Below, piece by piece: positions 1-7,257 of a stretch of 24,624 nt of DNA. The position numbers were made by a program, and so were the translations under genes. Under the pieces are notes generated by a model, which did no database searches, was not told the DNA's origin, and saw only the letters and a list, made by a program, of their open reading frames with translations. Origin of the DNA: JADGOV01 sp040002735 (lineage in GTDB: Bacteria > Actinomycetota > Actinomycetes > JADGOV01); assembly GCA_040002735.1 (NCBI GenBank), contig JBDUDX010000266.1, positions 1 through 24,624 on the forward strand, given 5' to 3'. Each line of letters begins with the position of its first letter. The stretch's first letter is position 1.

Positions 1-290
1 CCCGCTCGCAGCAGCCGATCGACGTCGTTCGGGCTACGGACGCCACCGCCGACGGTGAGTGGAATGAACACCTGCTCGGCGGTGCGCCGGACCACGTCGT
101 AGGTGGTCTCCCGGTTGCCGGAGGAAGCGGTGACGTCGAGGAAGACCAACTCGTCGGCGCCTTCGGCGTCGTACAGCCGGGCCATCTCTACCGGGTCACC
201 GGCGTCGCGCAGTTCGGAGAAGTTCACTCCCTTGACCACCCGGCCGGCATCGACGTCGAGGCAGGGGATGACTCGGATGGCCACGGTCAT
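1..290 (-). CDS. hisF: Imidazole glycerol phosphate synthase cyclase subunit HisF (3' end cut by window)
   Basis: HisF is the cyclase half of the cytoplasmic HisH-HisF enzyme. It uses ammonia from HisH to turn PRFAR into imidazole glycerol phosphate and AICAR. Only the first 96 residues are visible; the rest lies beyond the left edge. The start ATG is at 290-288, and the protein opens with the family signature IRVIPCLDVDAGRVVKG, where Asp12 is the first catalytic aspartate of the (beta/alpha)8 barrel. GVNF, an LVFLDVTAS-like strand and the phosphate-binding LTVGGGVRS segment follow. The ATG overlaps the TGA stop of the upstream RidA gene (ATGA), so translation is probably coupled. It is the last visible gene of the his operon. 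Identity is secure; completeness cannot be judged. Confidence 0.96.
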   Translation of the reverse strand, partial: MTVAIRVIPCLDVDAGRVVKGVNFSELRDAGDPVEMARLYDAEGADELVFLDVTASSGNRETTYDVVRRTAEQVFIPLTVGGGVRSPNDVDRLLRA

Positions 291-679
291 GAGGCGCGCT
301 CGGCCACGTACGCACTCGCCTCGACCTCGACCTCCATCAGCGGGTCGAGCAGGCTCGCCACTTCGACCATCGAGGTCGCGGGCCGGATGTCAGCGAAGAA
401 CTCGGCGTGCGCCCGGGCCACCTCCGGCCAGCGGGTGATGTCGGTCACGTACATCCGGGTCCGCACCACGTCGGACAACCGCGCGCCGGCGAGACGCAGC
501 GCGGCTTCAATGTTCACCAGCGCCTGGCGCGCCTGCCCGTAGGGGTCGCCGGGGCACACCAGTTCGCCATCACGGATCGCTGTGGTGCCGGACACCTCCA
601 GCCAAGGGCCGGCCAGCACGGCGCGGGAGTACCCGACGACCGATTCCCACGGTGCTTCGGAGCCGAATCGTTCGATCAC
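287..679 (-). CDS. RidA/YjgF-family imine/enamine deaminase in the his operon
   Basis: This 130-residue protein is a RidA (YjgF/YER057c/UK114) family member. The family hydrolyses reactive enamine and imine intermediates such as 2-aminoacrylate released by PLP enzymes. The family pattern is visible: VSGTTAI near residue 30, GDPYGQARQALVNIEAAL at 44-61, the RTRMYVTDI strand at 73-81, and DIRPATSMVEV with the substrate-binding Arg99, then acidic residues at 116-120. I chose the GTG at 679-677 because conserved similarity begins there and GGGAGAG lies about 8 nt upstream. The open frame runs back to 877, but those residues read through the inverted-repeat element and the end of priA and look non-coding. 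The stop overlaps the hisF start (ATGA). Co-transcription with HisC, a PLP enzyme, makes a housekeeping role plausible; that is inference. Confidence 0.88.
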   Translation of the reverse strand: MIERFGSEAPWESVVGYSRAVLAGPWLEVSGTTAIRDGELVCPGDPYGQARQALVNIEAALRLAGARLSDVVRTRMYVTDITRWPEVARAHAEFFADIRPATSMVEVASLLDPLMEVEVEASAYVAERAS

Positions 680-713
680 CGTGCCGCTCTCCCGGCCGGG
701 CGGCGGGGCGCCC

Positions 714-815
714 TGAACGTTTGAACACACAGTGCCCCCGAAATTCGTCGCAGAATCAAGATCACCACACGGGAGCCAAGATCGCCGGGCCGAGCACTGT
801 GTGTCGAAACGTTCA
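714..815. repeat. 102-bp inverted-repeat element between priA and ridA (possible MITE or extragenic palindrome)
   Basis: Two 22-bp arms, 714-735 and 794-815, are reverse complements at 20 of 22 positions. Both share TGAACGTTT at the outer end and ACACACAGTGC at the inner end, differing only at two central bases. The 58-bp core (736-793) is less GC-rich than the flanks and holds a short direct repeat, CAAGATCACC / CAAGATCGCC. The right arm overlaps the last codon of priA: its TGA (815-813) is the priA stop. There is no long ORF and no obvious target-site duplication. The shape fits a miniature inverted-repeat transposable element or a clade-specific extragenic palindrome. The arms are too long and the loop too large for an ordinary intrinsic terminator, and no T-tract follows. 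Copy number elsewhere is unknown. Confidence 0.7.
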
Positions 816-1550
816 CGGCTCGGCCGGCTCCCTGCCGTGCCACACCGCTGCCAGGGCCTCCGGAAGGGTGAAAGCACCGGCGTAGAGCGCCTTGCCGACG
901 ATCGCCGCTTCTACGCCGGGTACGCCGGCGATCGCCCGCAGGTCGGCGAGGCTGCTCACCCCGCCGCTGGCCACCACCGGCCGATCCGTTGCCTCGGTCA
1001 CCCGACAGAGCAGATCGAGGTTGGGGCCGGTGAGGGTGCCGTCGCGACGGACGTCGGTGACCACGTACCGGGCGCAGCCGTCGGCGTCGAGCCGGGCCAA
1101 CACGTCGAACAGCTCGCCGCCCTCCGACGTCCATCCCCGCGCCGCGAGGGTGGTGCCCCGGACGTCAAGTCCGACGGCGATCCGCTCGCCGACCCGGGCA
1201 ATGGCCCGGCGTACCCAATCCGGGTCTTCCAGCGCGGCGGTACCCAGGTTGACCCGGGCAGCCCCGCTGGCCAGGGCGGCGTCGAGGCTTTCGTCGTCTC
1301 GGATACCGCCGGAGAGTTCCACCGCGATGTCCAGGCGACCGACGACCTCAGCGAGCAGGTCCCGGTTGCTGCCCCGGCCGAATGCTGCGTCGAGATCGAC
1401 CAGGTGCACCCATTCCGCGCCGTCGCGCTGCCAGGTGAGCGCCGCTTCCAGGGGATCCCCGTACGAGGTTTCGCTGCCCGCCTCGCCCTGCACGAGTCGC
1501 ACGGCACGGCCACCCGCGACGTCCACGGCGGGCAACAGGGTCAGCGGCAC
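813..1550 (-). CDS. priA: Bifunctional HisA/TrpF-type phosphoribosyl isomerase PriA
   Basis: A 245-residue (beta/alpha)8 isomerase of the HisA/PriA family. It converts ProFAR to PRFAR in histidine synthesis and, in actinobacteria lacking trpF, usually also isomerises phosphoribosyl anthranilate for tryptophan. Visible features are LLPAVDV with catalytic Asp10, the GGRAVRLVQG segment (Arg18), VDLDAAFG at 51-58, GGIRDDES at 81-88, GLDVRGTTLAARGW at 128-140 whose Trp is typical of PriA, the second catalytic aspartate in VTDVRRDGTL (Asp170), and the phosphate sites SGGV and GKALY. I chose GTG 1550-1548 because similarity starts there; GTG at 1559 is an alternative. An 82-nt gap separates it from hisH, the only real gap in the upstream half of the operon. 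The stop codon lies inside the inverted-repeat arm. Dual function is inferred from clade and the Trp motif. Confidence 0.93.
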   Translation of the reverse strand: MPLTLLPAVDVAGGRAVRLVQGEAGSETSYGDPLEAALTWQRDGAEWVHLVDLDAAFGRGSNRDLLAEVVGRLDIAVELSGGIRDDESLDAALASGAARVNLGTAALEDPDWVRRAIARVGERIAVGLDVRGTTLAARGWTSEGGELFDVLARLDADGCARYVVTDVRRDGTLTGPNLDLLCRVTEATDRPVVASGGVSSLADLRAIAGVPGVEAAIVGKALYAGAFTLPEALAAVWHGREPAEP

Positions 1551-1632
1551 GACCGCCACTCTCGCAGATGCCGGAAGGCGGGCGAGTGACGCGGATCCCA
1601 CTCCACCGCAGCACAGGTGACGGGCCGGAGCG

Positions 1633-2241
1633 TCAATGCAGGGATGCGATCCAATTTCGCAGCAGCACGGCGCCCGCGTCGCCGGACTTCTCCGGGTGGA
1701 ACTGGGTCGCGGCGAGCATTCCGTCTTCCACCGCGGCGACGAAGCGCTCGCCGTGCTCGGCCCAGGTGACCTGTCCGGGCGCCGACCGGGCGGCGTAGGA
1801 GTGGACGAAGTAGAACCGCTCCCCCTCCACACCGGCGAACAGCCGGGAGTCCGGCGGCGGCGACACGGTGTTCCAGCCCATGTGCGGCAGTACCGGCGCC
1901 CGCAGCCGGGTCACCGCGCCGGAGAAAGTGCCGACGCCTTCGGTGGCCACGCCGTGCTCGTCGCCGAGGGAGAACAGCACCTGCATGCCCACGCAGATCC
2001 CGAGTACCGGACGACCCCGCCTCAGCCGCTCCCGGATGAGCCGGTCGCCGCCGGCCGCGCGCAGGCCGGCCATGCAGGCAGCGAACGCCCCCACGCCCGG
2101 TACCACGAGCCCGTCGGCGTTCAGTGCCTCGTCCAGGGAGTCGGTCACGGTGACCTCGCCGCCGGCTCGGGCCAGTGCCCGCTCGGCGGAGCGCAGATTG
2201 CCGGACCCGTAGTCCAGAACGACTACCCTCGGCCAGGTCAT
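1633..2241 (-). CDS. hisH: Imidazole glycerol phosphate synthase glutaminase subunit HisH
   Basis: HisH is the class I glutamine amidotransferase that releases ammonia for HisF. The 202-residue protein has the oxyanion strand VVPGVGAF near 47-53, the nucleophile Cys83 in GICVGMQVLF, the PHMGWNTV loop at 119-126, FVHSYA near 145-150, and the His182/Glu184 pair in TQFHPEKSG. The whole catalytic triad is therefore present. The ATG at 2241-2239 is preferred over upstream starts because MTWPRVVVLDYGSGN matches the usual N-terminus, and because it overlaps the TGA of the small membrane protein (ATGA). The partner hisF is two genes downstream in the same operon. Confidence 0.95.
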   Translation of the reverse strand: MTWPRVVVLDYGSGNLRSAERALARAGGEVTVTDSLDEALNADGLVVPGVGAFAACMAGLRAAGGDRLIRERLRRGRPVLGICVGMQVLFSLGDEHGVATEGVGTFSGAVTRLRAPVLPHMGWNTVSPPPDSRLFAGVEGERFYFVHSYAARSAPGQVTWAEHGERFVAAVEDGMLAATQFHPEKSGDAGAVLLRNWIASLH

Positions 2242-2408
2242 AGTTTCCGCAGCCGAGCCAACGAGACCCACAAGCACAACGCGGCCGCGGCGGCCATCGC
2301 CACCGCCAGCAGCCAGCCTCGCCGGCTGCCGTGGGTACGCGCCACGGCGCCCATCGCCCCGCCGGTGAGCAGTCCGGCGACCGCCATGAGGAACAGCAGC
2401 CCGCCCAC
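2238..2408 (-). CDS. Small hydrophobic membrane protein (56 aa) between hisB and hisH
   Basis: I do not recognise a named family. The frame starts with GTG at 2408-2406, directly after the hisB TGA (2411-2409) with no gap, and ends with a TGA that overlaps the hisH ATG by 4 bp. It therefore fills exactly the space between two his genes, which is strong support for a translated gene. The peptide has a first hydrophobic stretch (residues 2-22, GGLLFLMAVAGLLTGGAMGA), a short basic loop (RTHGSRRG, 24-31), a second hydrophobic stretch (32-50, WLLAVAMAAAAALCLWVSL) and a basic end (RLRKL). This is a two-helix hairpin, with the loop probably cytoplasmic. No catalytic motif is visible. Function is unknown; positional coupling suggests co-expression with histidine synthesis but not a role in it. 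Confidence 0.75.
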   Translation of the reverse strand: MGGLLFLMAVAGLLTGGAMGAVARTHGSRRGWLLAVAMAAAAALCLWVSLARLRKL

Positions 2409-2990
2409 TCAGAGCACACCCTTGGTGCTGGGAATACCGACGCCTTCGACCCGGACCGCATCCCGCAACGCCCGAGCAACCGCCTTGAACTGCGCCTCGA
2501 CCAGATGGTGCGCGTTGCGTCCGGCCAACACCCGGACGTGCAGGCAGATCTGCGCCGCCGAGGTGAACGACTCCCAGATGTGCCGCGTGAGCGTGGTGTC
2601 GTACGTACCGATCAGCTCGATCATGTCGGGCTCCACGTGGACGCAGTACGGCCGTCCGGAGAGGTCTACCGCGGCCTGGACGAGGGTCTCGTCCAACGGG
2701 ACCAGCGCGTCGCCGAACCGGCGGAGCCCGGCCTTGTTGCCGAGCGCCTGGCGCAGCGCCTCGCCAACGGTGATCGCAGTGTCCTCCACGGTGTGGTGGG
2801 CGTCCACGTCCAGGTCACCCTCGGCGGTGACGGTGAGGTCGAAGCCGCCGTGCTTGCCGAGTTGGGCGAGCATGTGGTCGAAGAACGGCATCCCAGTGGC
2901 GATCTCGGTCCGGCCGGTGCCGTCGAGGTCCAACTCGACCAGGATGCGGGACTCCTTGGTGGCGCGCTCCACCCGGGCATGCCGGCTCAT
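2409..2990 (-). CDS. hisB: Imidazoleglycerol-phosphate dehydratase HisB
   Basis: HisB removes water from imidazole glycerol phosphate to give imidazole acetol phosphate. This 193-residue protein is the monofunctional dehydratase with no fused phosphatase domain. Both copies of the manganese-binding signature are visible: DAHHTVED with His65, His66 and Glu69, and NAHHLVEAQFKA with His161, His162 and Glu165. GMPFFDHML at 33-41 and the LVPLDETL loop at 97-104 also match. The ATG at 2990-2988 overlaps the hisC stop (ATGA). The stop TGA is followed without a gap by the GTG of the small membrane protein. The open frame extends further upstream, but that part is a shadow of the hisC end. Confidence 0.96.
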   Translation of the reverse strand: MSRHARVERATKESRILVELDLDGTGRTEIATGMPFFDHMLAQLGKHGGFDLTVTAEGDLDVDAHHTVEDTAITVGEALRQALGNKAGLRRFGDALVPLDETLVQAAVDLSGRPYCVHVEPDMIELIGTYDTTLTRHIWESFTSAAQICLHVRVLAGRNAHHLVEAQFKAVARALRDAVRVEGVGIPSTKGVL

Positions 2991-4084
2991 CGGTTCTCCT
3001 CCCGCGCCGAGGTCAGCGCGGCCAGAAAGGCGTCCACCTCGGCCGGCAGTCCCGCGGTGACCCGCAGCCAGCCCGGCAAGCCGACGTCGCGGACCAGTAC
3101 GCCCCGCGCCAGCAGCGCCCGCCACATCGCGGGCGCGTCGGCGAAGCCGCCGAAGAGGACGAAGTTGGCGTCCGAGCGCACCACCGGGCAGCCGAGGCCC
3201 GGCAACTCGCCCAGCAGCCGATCGCGTTGCTCCTTCACCGCCGCGACGGTGGCGAGGGTCTCCGCCGCGTGCCGCAGCGCGACCAACGCGGCGGCCTGGG
3301 TGAGCGCGGAGAGGTGGTACGGCAGCCGTACTATGCGCAGCGCGTCGACCACCGCCGGGTCGGCGGCGAGGTAGCCGACCCGGGCGCCGGCGAAGGCGAA
3401 CGCCTTGGACATCGTCCGGGTGATGATCAGGCGCGGGTGCCCGGTCACGTGCGGCAGCAGGGACGGTCGGTCGGCGAACTCCGCGTACGCCTCGTCGACC
3501 ACCACCACGCCCGGCGCGGCCGCCAGGATCGCGGCGAGCACCTCAGGATCCAGCGCGGTACCGGTCGGATTGTTCGGCGACGCGAGAAACACCACGTCCG
3601 GCTGGTGGCCGCGGACCGCCGCGGCGGCGTCGGCCGGGTCGAGGCCGAAGTCCTCGGGTCGTCGGGGAACCTGCAGCCATTCGGTGCCGGTGGTGAGCGC
3701 GATCAACTCGTGCATGGAGTACGACGGCACGAAACCGAGCGCGCGCCGACCGGCGCCGCCGAAGACCTGCAGGATCTGCTGCAGTACCTCGTTGGAACCG
3801 TTCGCGGCCCACAGGTTCGCGGGGCTCAGTCCGCCACCGAGGTAACCGGCGAGCGCAGCCCGCAGCTCGACGGCCTCCCGGTCGGGGTACCGGTTCAGCC
3901 CGGCCGCCGCCGCCGGCAGCACCTCGGCGAGTTCGGCGAGCAGGGGGGCCGGCGGGGGCCAGGGGTTCTCGTTGGTGTTCAGCCGTACCGCCACGTCGAC
4001 CTGCGGCGCGCCGTACGGCGTCAGTCCTTGCAGCTCCGCCCGGATCAGCCCGCGGATGCCCGACTCGGTTTCCGGGACCGTCAT
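2987..4084 (-). CDS. hisC: Histidinol-phosphate aminotransferase HisC
   Basis: HisC is a fold-type I PLP aminotransferase that converts imidazole acetol phosphate to histidinol phosphate with glutamate as amino donor. The 365-residue length is normal. Visible motifs are LNTNENPW at 35-42, NRYPD at 64-68, NGSNEVLQQ at 95-103, the cofactor-binding ASPNNPTG at 168-175, DEAYAEF at 197-203 with the Asp that contacts the pyridine nitrogen, and the Schiff-base lysine Lys227 in TRTMSKAFAFAGARVGY. The ATG at 4084-4082 overlaps the hisD TGA (ATGA), and the stop overlaps the hisB ATG, so it is coupled on both sides. Some actinobacterial HisC proteins act on other aromatic amino acids; nothing here decides that. 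Confidence 0.96.
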   Translation of the reverse strand: MTVPETESGIRGLIRAELQGLTPYGAPQVDVAVRLNTNENPWPPPAPLLAELAEVLPAAAAGLNRYPDREAVELRAALAGYLGGGLSPANLWAANGSNEVLQQILQVFGGAGRRALGFVPSYSMHELIALTTGTEWLQVPRRPEDFGLDPADAAAAVRGHQPDVVFLASPNNPTGTALDPEVLAAILAAAPGVVVVDEAYAEFADRPSLLPHVTGHPRLIITRTMSKAFAFAGARVGYLAADPAVVDALRIVRLPYHLSALTQAAALVALRHAAETLATVAAVKEQRDRLLGELPGLGCPVVRSDANFVLFGGFADAPAMWRALLARGVLVRDVGLPGWLRVTAGLPAEVDAFLAALTSAREENR

Positions 4085-5370
4085 CGCAACCGCACCGCGA
4101 CCGCCTCGACGTGCGCGGCGAGATCCTCGGCGCCGCCGAGCGCGGTAATCGCCGGCGCGACATCGGCCAGCGCGTCGCGGGAGTACTCGATAACGTGCTG
4201 CACGCGCAGGAAGGACTGCACCGACAGCCCGCCGGAGGACCGCGCGGTACCTCCGGTCGGCAGAACGTGGTTCGAGCCGGCGAGGTAGTCCCCCAGGCTC
4301 ACCGGGGCGTACGCGCCGACGAAGACCGCACCCGCATGGGTGATGCTGGCGGCCACCTCGGCTGCGTCCCGGGTGAGGATCTCCAGATGCTCCGCCGCCC
4401 AGGCGTCCACCACGGACACGCCATCGGCCAGTGATCCCACCAGGACGAGGGCGCCCTGCCCGGCCAGTGCGGTCTCGACCCGCTCCCGGTGCCGGGTCGC
4501 CGGCACCTGCTTGTCCAGTTCCACGTCCACGGCATCGGCGAGGTTGGCCGAACCGGTGACCAGCAGGCAGGCCGCGAGCGGGTCGTGTTCGGCCTGGGCG
4601 ATCAGGTCGGCGGCGACGTACGCCGGATCGGCCGAGTCATCGGCGAGGATGGCGATCTCGGTCGGCCCGGCCTCGGCGTCCACTCCGGTCACCCCGCGGA
4701 CCAGCCGCTTCGCAGCGGTGACGTAGACGTTGCCCGGCCCGGTGATCAGGTCGACCGGCGCACAGTCCCCGGCGCCGTAGGCGAACATGGCGATCGCCTG
4801 CGCGCCGCCGACGGCGTACACCTCGTCGACGCCGAGCAGCGCGCACGCGGCCAGAATCGCCGGGTGCGGGCGGCCGTCGTACGCCGGCTGTGGCGGGCTG
4901 GCCACCGCCAGCGAGGCAACCCCGGCGACCTGCGCCGGTACCACGTTCATCACCACCGAGGACGGGTACGCCACCAGGCCGCCCGGGACGTACAGGCCCA
5001 CCCGGCGCACCGGCAGCCAGCGCTCGGTGACCACCGCACCGTCCGCCAACTCGGTGGTACTCGACTGCCGGCGCTGGGCCTCGCTCACCAGGCGGACCCG
5101 ACGGGCGGCCTCGACCAGCGCCTCCCGAACCGCCGGGTCGAGCGCGCCCAGTGCGTCGGACAGGGCAGTCTGCGGTACCCGCAGCGCGTCGAGCCGGACC
5201 CGGTCGAAGCGTTCGGTCGCGGCCAGCACAGCGTCCACACCGCGGTCCCGAACGTCATTCACCACCGGCGATACAGCGGCCATCGCCGAGTCCACGTCCA
5301 GGGCCGCCCGCGGCAGAACGCTCGTCAGCCGAGCGGGCAGGCCGGCGCGCAGGTCGATCCGGCGCAGCAT
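4081..5370 (-). CDS. hisD: Histidinol dehydrogenase HisD, first gene of the his operon
   Basis: HisD is the zinc- and NAD-dependent enzyme that oxidises histidinol to histidine in two steps. The 429-residue protein has all the expected signatures: GLYVPGG at 125-131, GGAQAIAMFAYG at 188-199, GPGNVYVTAAK at 211-221, and EAGPTE at 233-238. Zinc ligands are Gln259 and His262 in QAEHDPLA, Asp361 and His420, and the catalytic Glu327-His328 pair is in WAAEHLE. I chose ATG 5370-5368 because GAGGAG lies about 6 nt upstream and similarity starts at LRRIDLRAG. A candidate -10 (TAATCT on the minus strand, 5452-5447) lies about 80 bp upstream of the start codon, so the whole operon probably starts here. 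No T-box or histidine-rich leader peptide was seen in the 100 bp upstream. Confidence 0.97.
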   Translation of the reverse strand: MLRRIDLRAGLPARLTSVLPRAALDVDSAMAAVSPVVNDVRDRGVDAVLAATERFDRVRLDALRVPQTALSDALGALDPAVREALVEAARRVRLVSEAQRRQSSTTELADGAVVTERWLPVRRVGLYVPGGLVAYPSSVVMNVVPAQVAGVASLAVASPPQPAYDGRPHPAILAACALLGVDEVYAVGGAQAIAMFAYGAGDCAPVDLITGPGNVYVTAAKRLVRGVTGVDAEAGPTEIAILADDSADPAYVAADLIAQAEHDPLAACLLVTGSANLADAVDVELDKQVPATRHRERVETALAGQGALVLVGSLADGVSVVDAWAAEHLEILTRDAAEVAASITHAGAVFVGAYAPVSLGDYLAGSNHVLPTGGTARSSGGLSVQSFLRVQHVIEYSRDALADVAPAITALGGAEDLAAHVEAVAVRLR

Positions 5371-5446
5371 CGACAACTCCTCGACTCGCCGGCGGGCAGG
5401 GAACTCGTGATCGGGGACGGCGGGAGCGGCAGCGCCGTCGAGCATC

Positions 5447-5452
5447 AGATTA
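5447..5452 (-). promoter_or_regulatory. Candidate -10 element for the his operon
   Basis: On the minus strand the bases read TAATCT, matching TANNNT and most of TATAAT. A start about 7 nt downstream would give a leader of roughly 70 nt before hisD. No good -35 hexamer was found at the right distance, so this is a weak prediction. Confidence 0.3.
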
Positions 5453-5458
5453 CCGTCG

Positions 5459-5464
5459 TACGCT
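5459..5464 (+). promoter_or_regulatory. Candidate -10 element giving a leaderless LON-domain transcript
   Basis: TACGCT fits TANNNT and ends exactly 6 nt before the ATG at 5471. This is the spacing at which transcription would begin on the A of the start codon. No Shine-Dalgarno sequence precedes the ATG. Leaderless genes with this arrangement are common in actinobacteria. No clear -35 was seen. Confidence 0.35.
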
Positions 5465-5470
5465 GCAGAC

Positions 5471-6160
5471 ATGACGGTGGGCCGAACGACGCGGCTACCG
5501 CTCTTTCCGCTCGGTACGGTGCTTTTCCCCGGCCTGGTGCTCCCGCTGCACATCTTCGAGGACCGCTACCGACGACTGGTCCGCGAACTCCTCACCCAAC
5601 CCGAGGGCACCCGCCGCTTCGGGGTGGTGGCGATTCGCCTCGGCGCCGAGGCCGGGCAACCCGAGCCGGTGCTGTACGAGGTGGGTTGCGTCGCGGAATT
5701 GCGGCGGATCGACCCGCTCGCCGACGGCCGGTTCAACGTCGTCGCGGTCGGCGGCAACCGGTTCCGGCTGCGCAGCGTGAGCCCGTCCCGGGCGTACCTG
5801 GTGGGCGACGTGGAAGAACTCGCCGAGGAGCCGGGAGATCCGGCCGTCGCCGGGCCGCTGGCGGAGCGATTGCGCCGGATGTTCGCGAGCTACCTCACCG
5901 CGGTCAGCGAGTTGCGGGCCGCCGAGGAGGAGCCCGCCGGTCTGCCGCAACTGCCGGAGGATCCGACGGCGCTGTCCCATCTGGTCTCCGCGGTCGCGCT
6001 GTTGGACCTGGCGGACAAGCAACGACTGCTCGCCGAACCAGACACGGTGTCCCGCCTCCGCAGTGCGCTGGCCATCCTCGGCCGGGAGCGGGCCGTCATC
6101 TCGGCGTGGCAGGCGGTTCCGGCGCCGGAGTTGCTGCACGTACCCCGCGGCTCCAACTGA
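5471..6160 (+). CDS. LON substrate-binding (N-terminal) domain protein
   Basis: A 229-residue soluble protein made of the PUA-like substrate-recognition domain of Lon protease, without the AAA+ or peptidase domains. The diagnostic opening is LPLFPLGTVLFPGLVLPLHIFEDRYRRLV at residues 9-37 (read in two parts, LPLFPLGTVLFPG and LPLHIFEDRYRRLV). GVVAIRLG and YEVGCVAELRRIDPLADGRFNV near 80-96 follow, then an alpha-helical C-terminal bundle rich in Leu, Glu and Arg. Such stand-alone proteins occur widely in actinobacteria; substrate and partner are unknown. The start ATG at 5471 lacks a ribosome site and fits a leaderless transcript. The gene diverges from hisD across 100 bp and converges on the amidohydrolase with only 19 bp between their stop codons. 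Confidence 0.9.
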   Translation: MTVGRTTRLPLFPLGTVLFPGLVLPLHIFEDRYRRLVRELLTQPEGTRRFGVVAIRLGAEAGQPEPVLYEVGCVAELRRIDPLADGRFNVVAVGGNRFRLRSVSPSRAYLVGDVEELAEEPGDPAVAGPLAERLRRMFASYLTAVSELRAAEEEPAGLPQLPEDPTALSHLVSAVALLDLADKQRLLAEPDTVSRLRSALAILGRERAVISAWQAVPAPELLHVPRGSN

Positions 6161-6179
6161 TCCGGCATCCGGCCGCCGG

Positions 6180-7241
6180 TCAGGTGGCCCGAGCGGGGCG
6201 CTCGATCACCGTCGTACCGGCGACCACGGCGAGCGGGTGGAGCCAGGCGCTCGGGTCGACCAGCGGGTCGCGGTCCAGGACGACCACGGCGGCGGGCGTA
6301 CCCGGCGTCAGCGGCCGTACCGCCGCCCGGAGCGCCCGGTCGCGCCCGAGCCCGGCCGCCGCGAGATGCTCCAACTCTCGGGGATCGGCCCCGGGCCGGG
6401 TGCCGGCGTTGCCCAGGTCGGTGCCGTACACCAGCGGTACGCCGGCCGCGACCAGGGCCGCCGCGTTGGCTTCCACGGCCGATCCGGAGTAGCCGCGCAG
6501 GGTCTCGATGGTGGAGACCACCCGGACGCCGGCGGCAGCGATGCGGTGGACCAGGGGCGGCGGTAGCGCTTCGGTCGGGGTGTGGGCCAACTCGTCCACG
6601 CCGGCATCCAGCGCCCTGGCGACCATCGCGGCGGTCAGCGCGTGCGCGATCACCGGTATGCCGGCGTCATGCGACGCCCGCACCACCGCAGTGGCCACCT
6701 CCGGACTCGGCACCGGCTGGCGCCCGGCCGGCTCCAGCGCCAGCTTGATCACGTCCACATCCGCCGCGGCGAGCCGGCGTACCGCCTGGACCGCTGCGGC
6801 CACGGTGGCCACCGGGAGGGCGAAGCCGTCCGCCCCCCAGCCGTTGGCCGGATAGCCGCCGGGAGCCGTGAGTACCGGGCCGGCGATCTGCACCATGGTC
6901 CCGGCGCCGCCGCCCCCGGGGACCGGGGAGTTCCGCCGCCATGCCAGCGCCCGCTGCAACGGCGCGCCGAGGTCCCGGACGCTCGCCACGCCGCCGGCGA
7001 GCATGCCGCCGTAGTCCCCGAACGCCAGATGCACATGCCGGTCCACCAGCGCCGGGCCTACCCAGGCGCCGCGTAACAACCGCAGCCCCGGCAGCTGAGC
7101 GCCGGAGAGAAGGCCGGTGCCGAAAAGGCCCGCCGGACCCAGCCAGTCCACAACGCCGTGTCGGTCCACCAGCAGGAGACCGGGGTCGAAGACCTGGCCG
7201 TCCCCCCGCCATACCCGGCCGAGCACGGCGATCCCGGACAC
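6180..7241 (-). CDS. Amidohydrolase-superfamily protein, metal-dependent
   Basis: A 353-residue cytoplasmic protein of the amidohydrolase superfamily (imidazolonepropionase/prolidase-like branch). The metal site is complete: the HxH pair His69 and His71 in VDRHVHLAFGD, a candidate bridging Lys166 in VDVIKLAL, His200 in VIAHAL, His220 in ELAHTP, and Asp275 in VYGTDLG. The protein ends in a short beta domain typical of composite-domain amidohydrolases (PAAVVVLDRDPLVD near 313-326). The substrate cannot be told from the sequence. The GTG at 7241-7239 is the first start in frame and has no obvious ribosome site. It lies 16 bp after the stop of the DUF6308-like gene, so the two are probably co-transcribed. 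It is next to a his operon, but nothing shows that it is a histidine-degradation enzyme. Confidence 0.85.
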   Translation of the reverse strand: MSGIAVLGRVWRGDGQVFDPGLLLVDRHGVVDWLGPAGLFGTGLLSGAQLPGLRLLRGAWVGPALVDRHVHLAFGDYGGMLAGGVASVRDLGAPLQRALAWRRNSPVPGGGGAGTMVQIAGPVLTAPGGYPANGWGADGFALPVATVAAAVQAVRRLAAADVDVIKLALEPAGRQPVPSPEVATAVVRASHDAGIPVIAHALTAAMVARALDAGVDELAHTPTEALPPPLVHRIAAAGVRVVSTIETLRGYSGSAVEANAAALVAAGVPLVYGTDLGNAGTRPGADPRELEHLAAAGLGRDRALRAAVRPLTPGTPAAVVVLDRDPLVDPSAWLHPLAVVAGTTVIERPARAT

Positions 7242-7257
7242 CGCGGCGCGAGCAGAC

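Noticed and set aside
1541..3060. Long frames overlapping hisH and hisB on both strands (1541-2479 minus, 1636-3060 plus)
   Set aside because: They conflict with HisH and HisB, whose catalytic residues are complete. No family signature is visible in the alternatives.
4489..6492. 667-codon plus-strand frame across hisD, the LON gene and the amidohydrolase
   Set aside because: It overlaps three well-supported genes in other frames and has a composition typical of a shadow frame.
6180..7241. Imidazolonepropionase (HutI) assignment because of the neighbouring his operon
   Set aside because: The metal motif is shared by the whole superfamily, no other hut gene is present, and the adjacent operon is biosynthetic.
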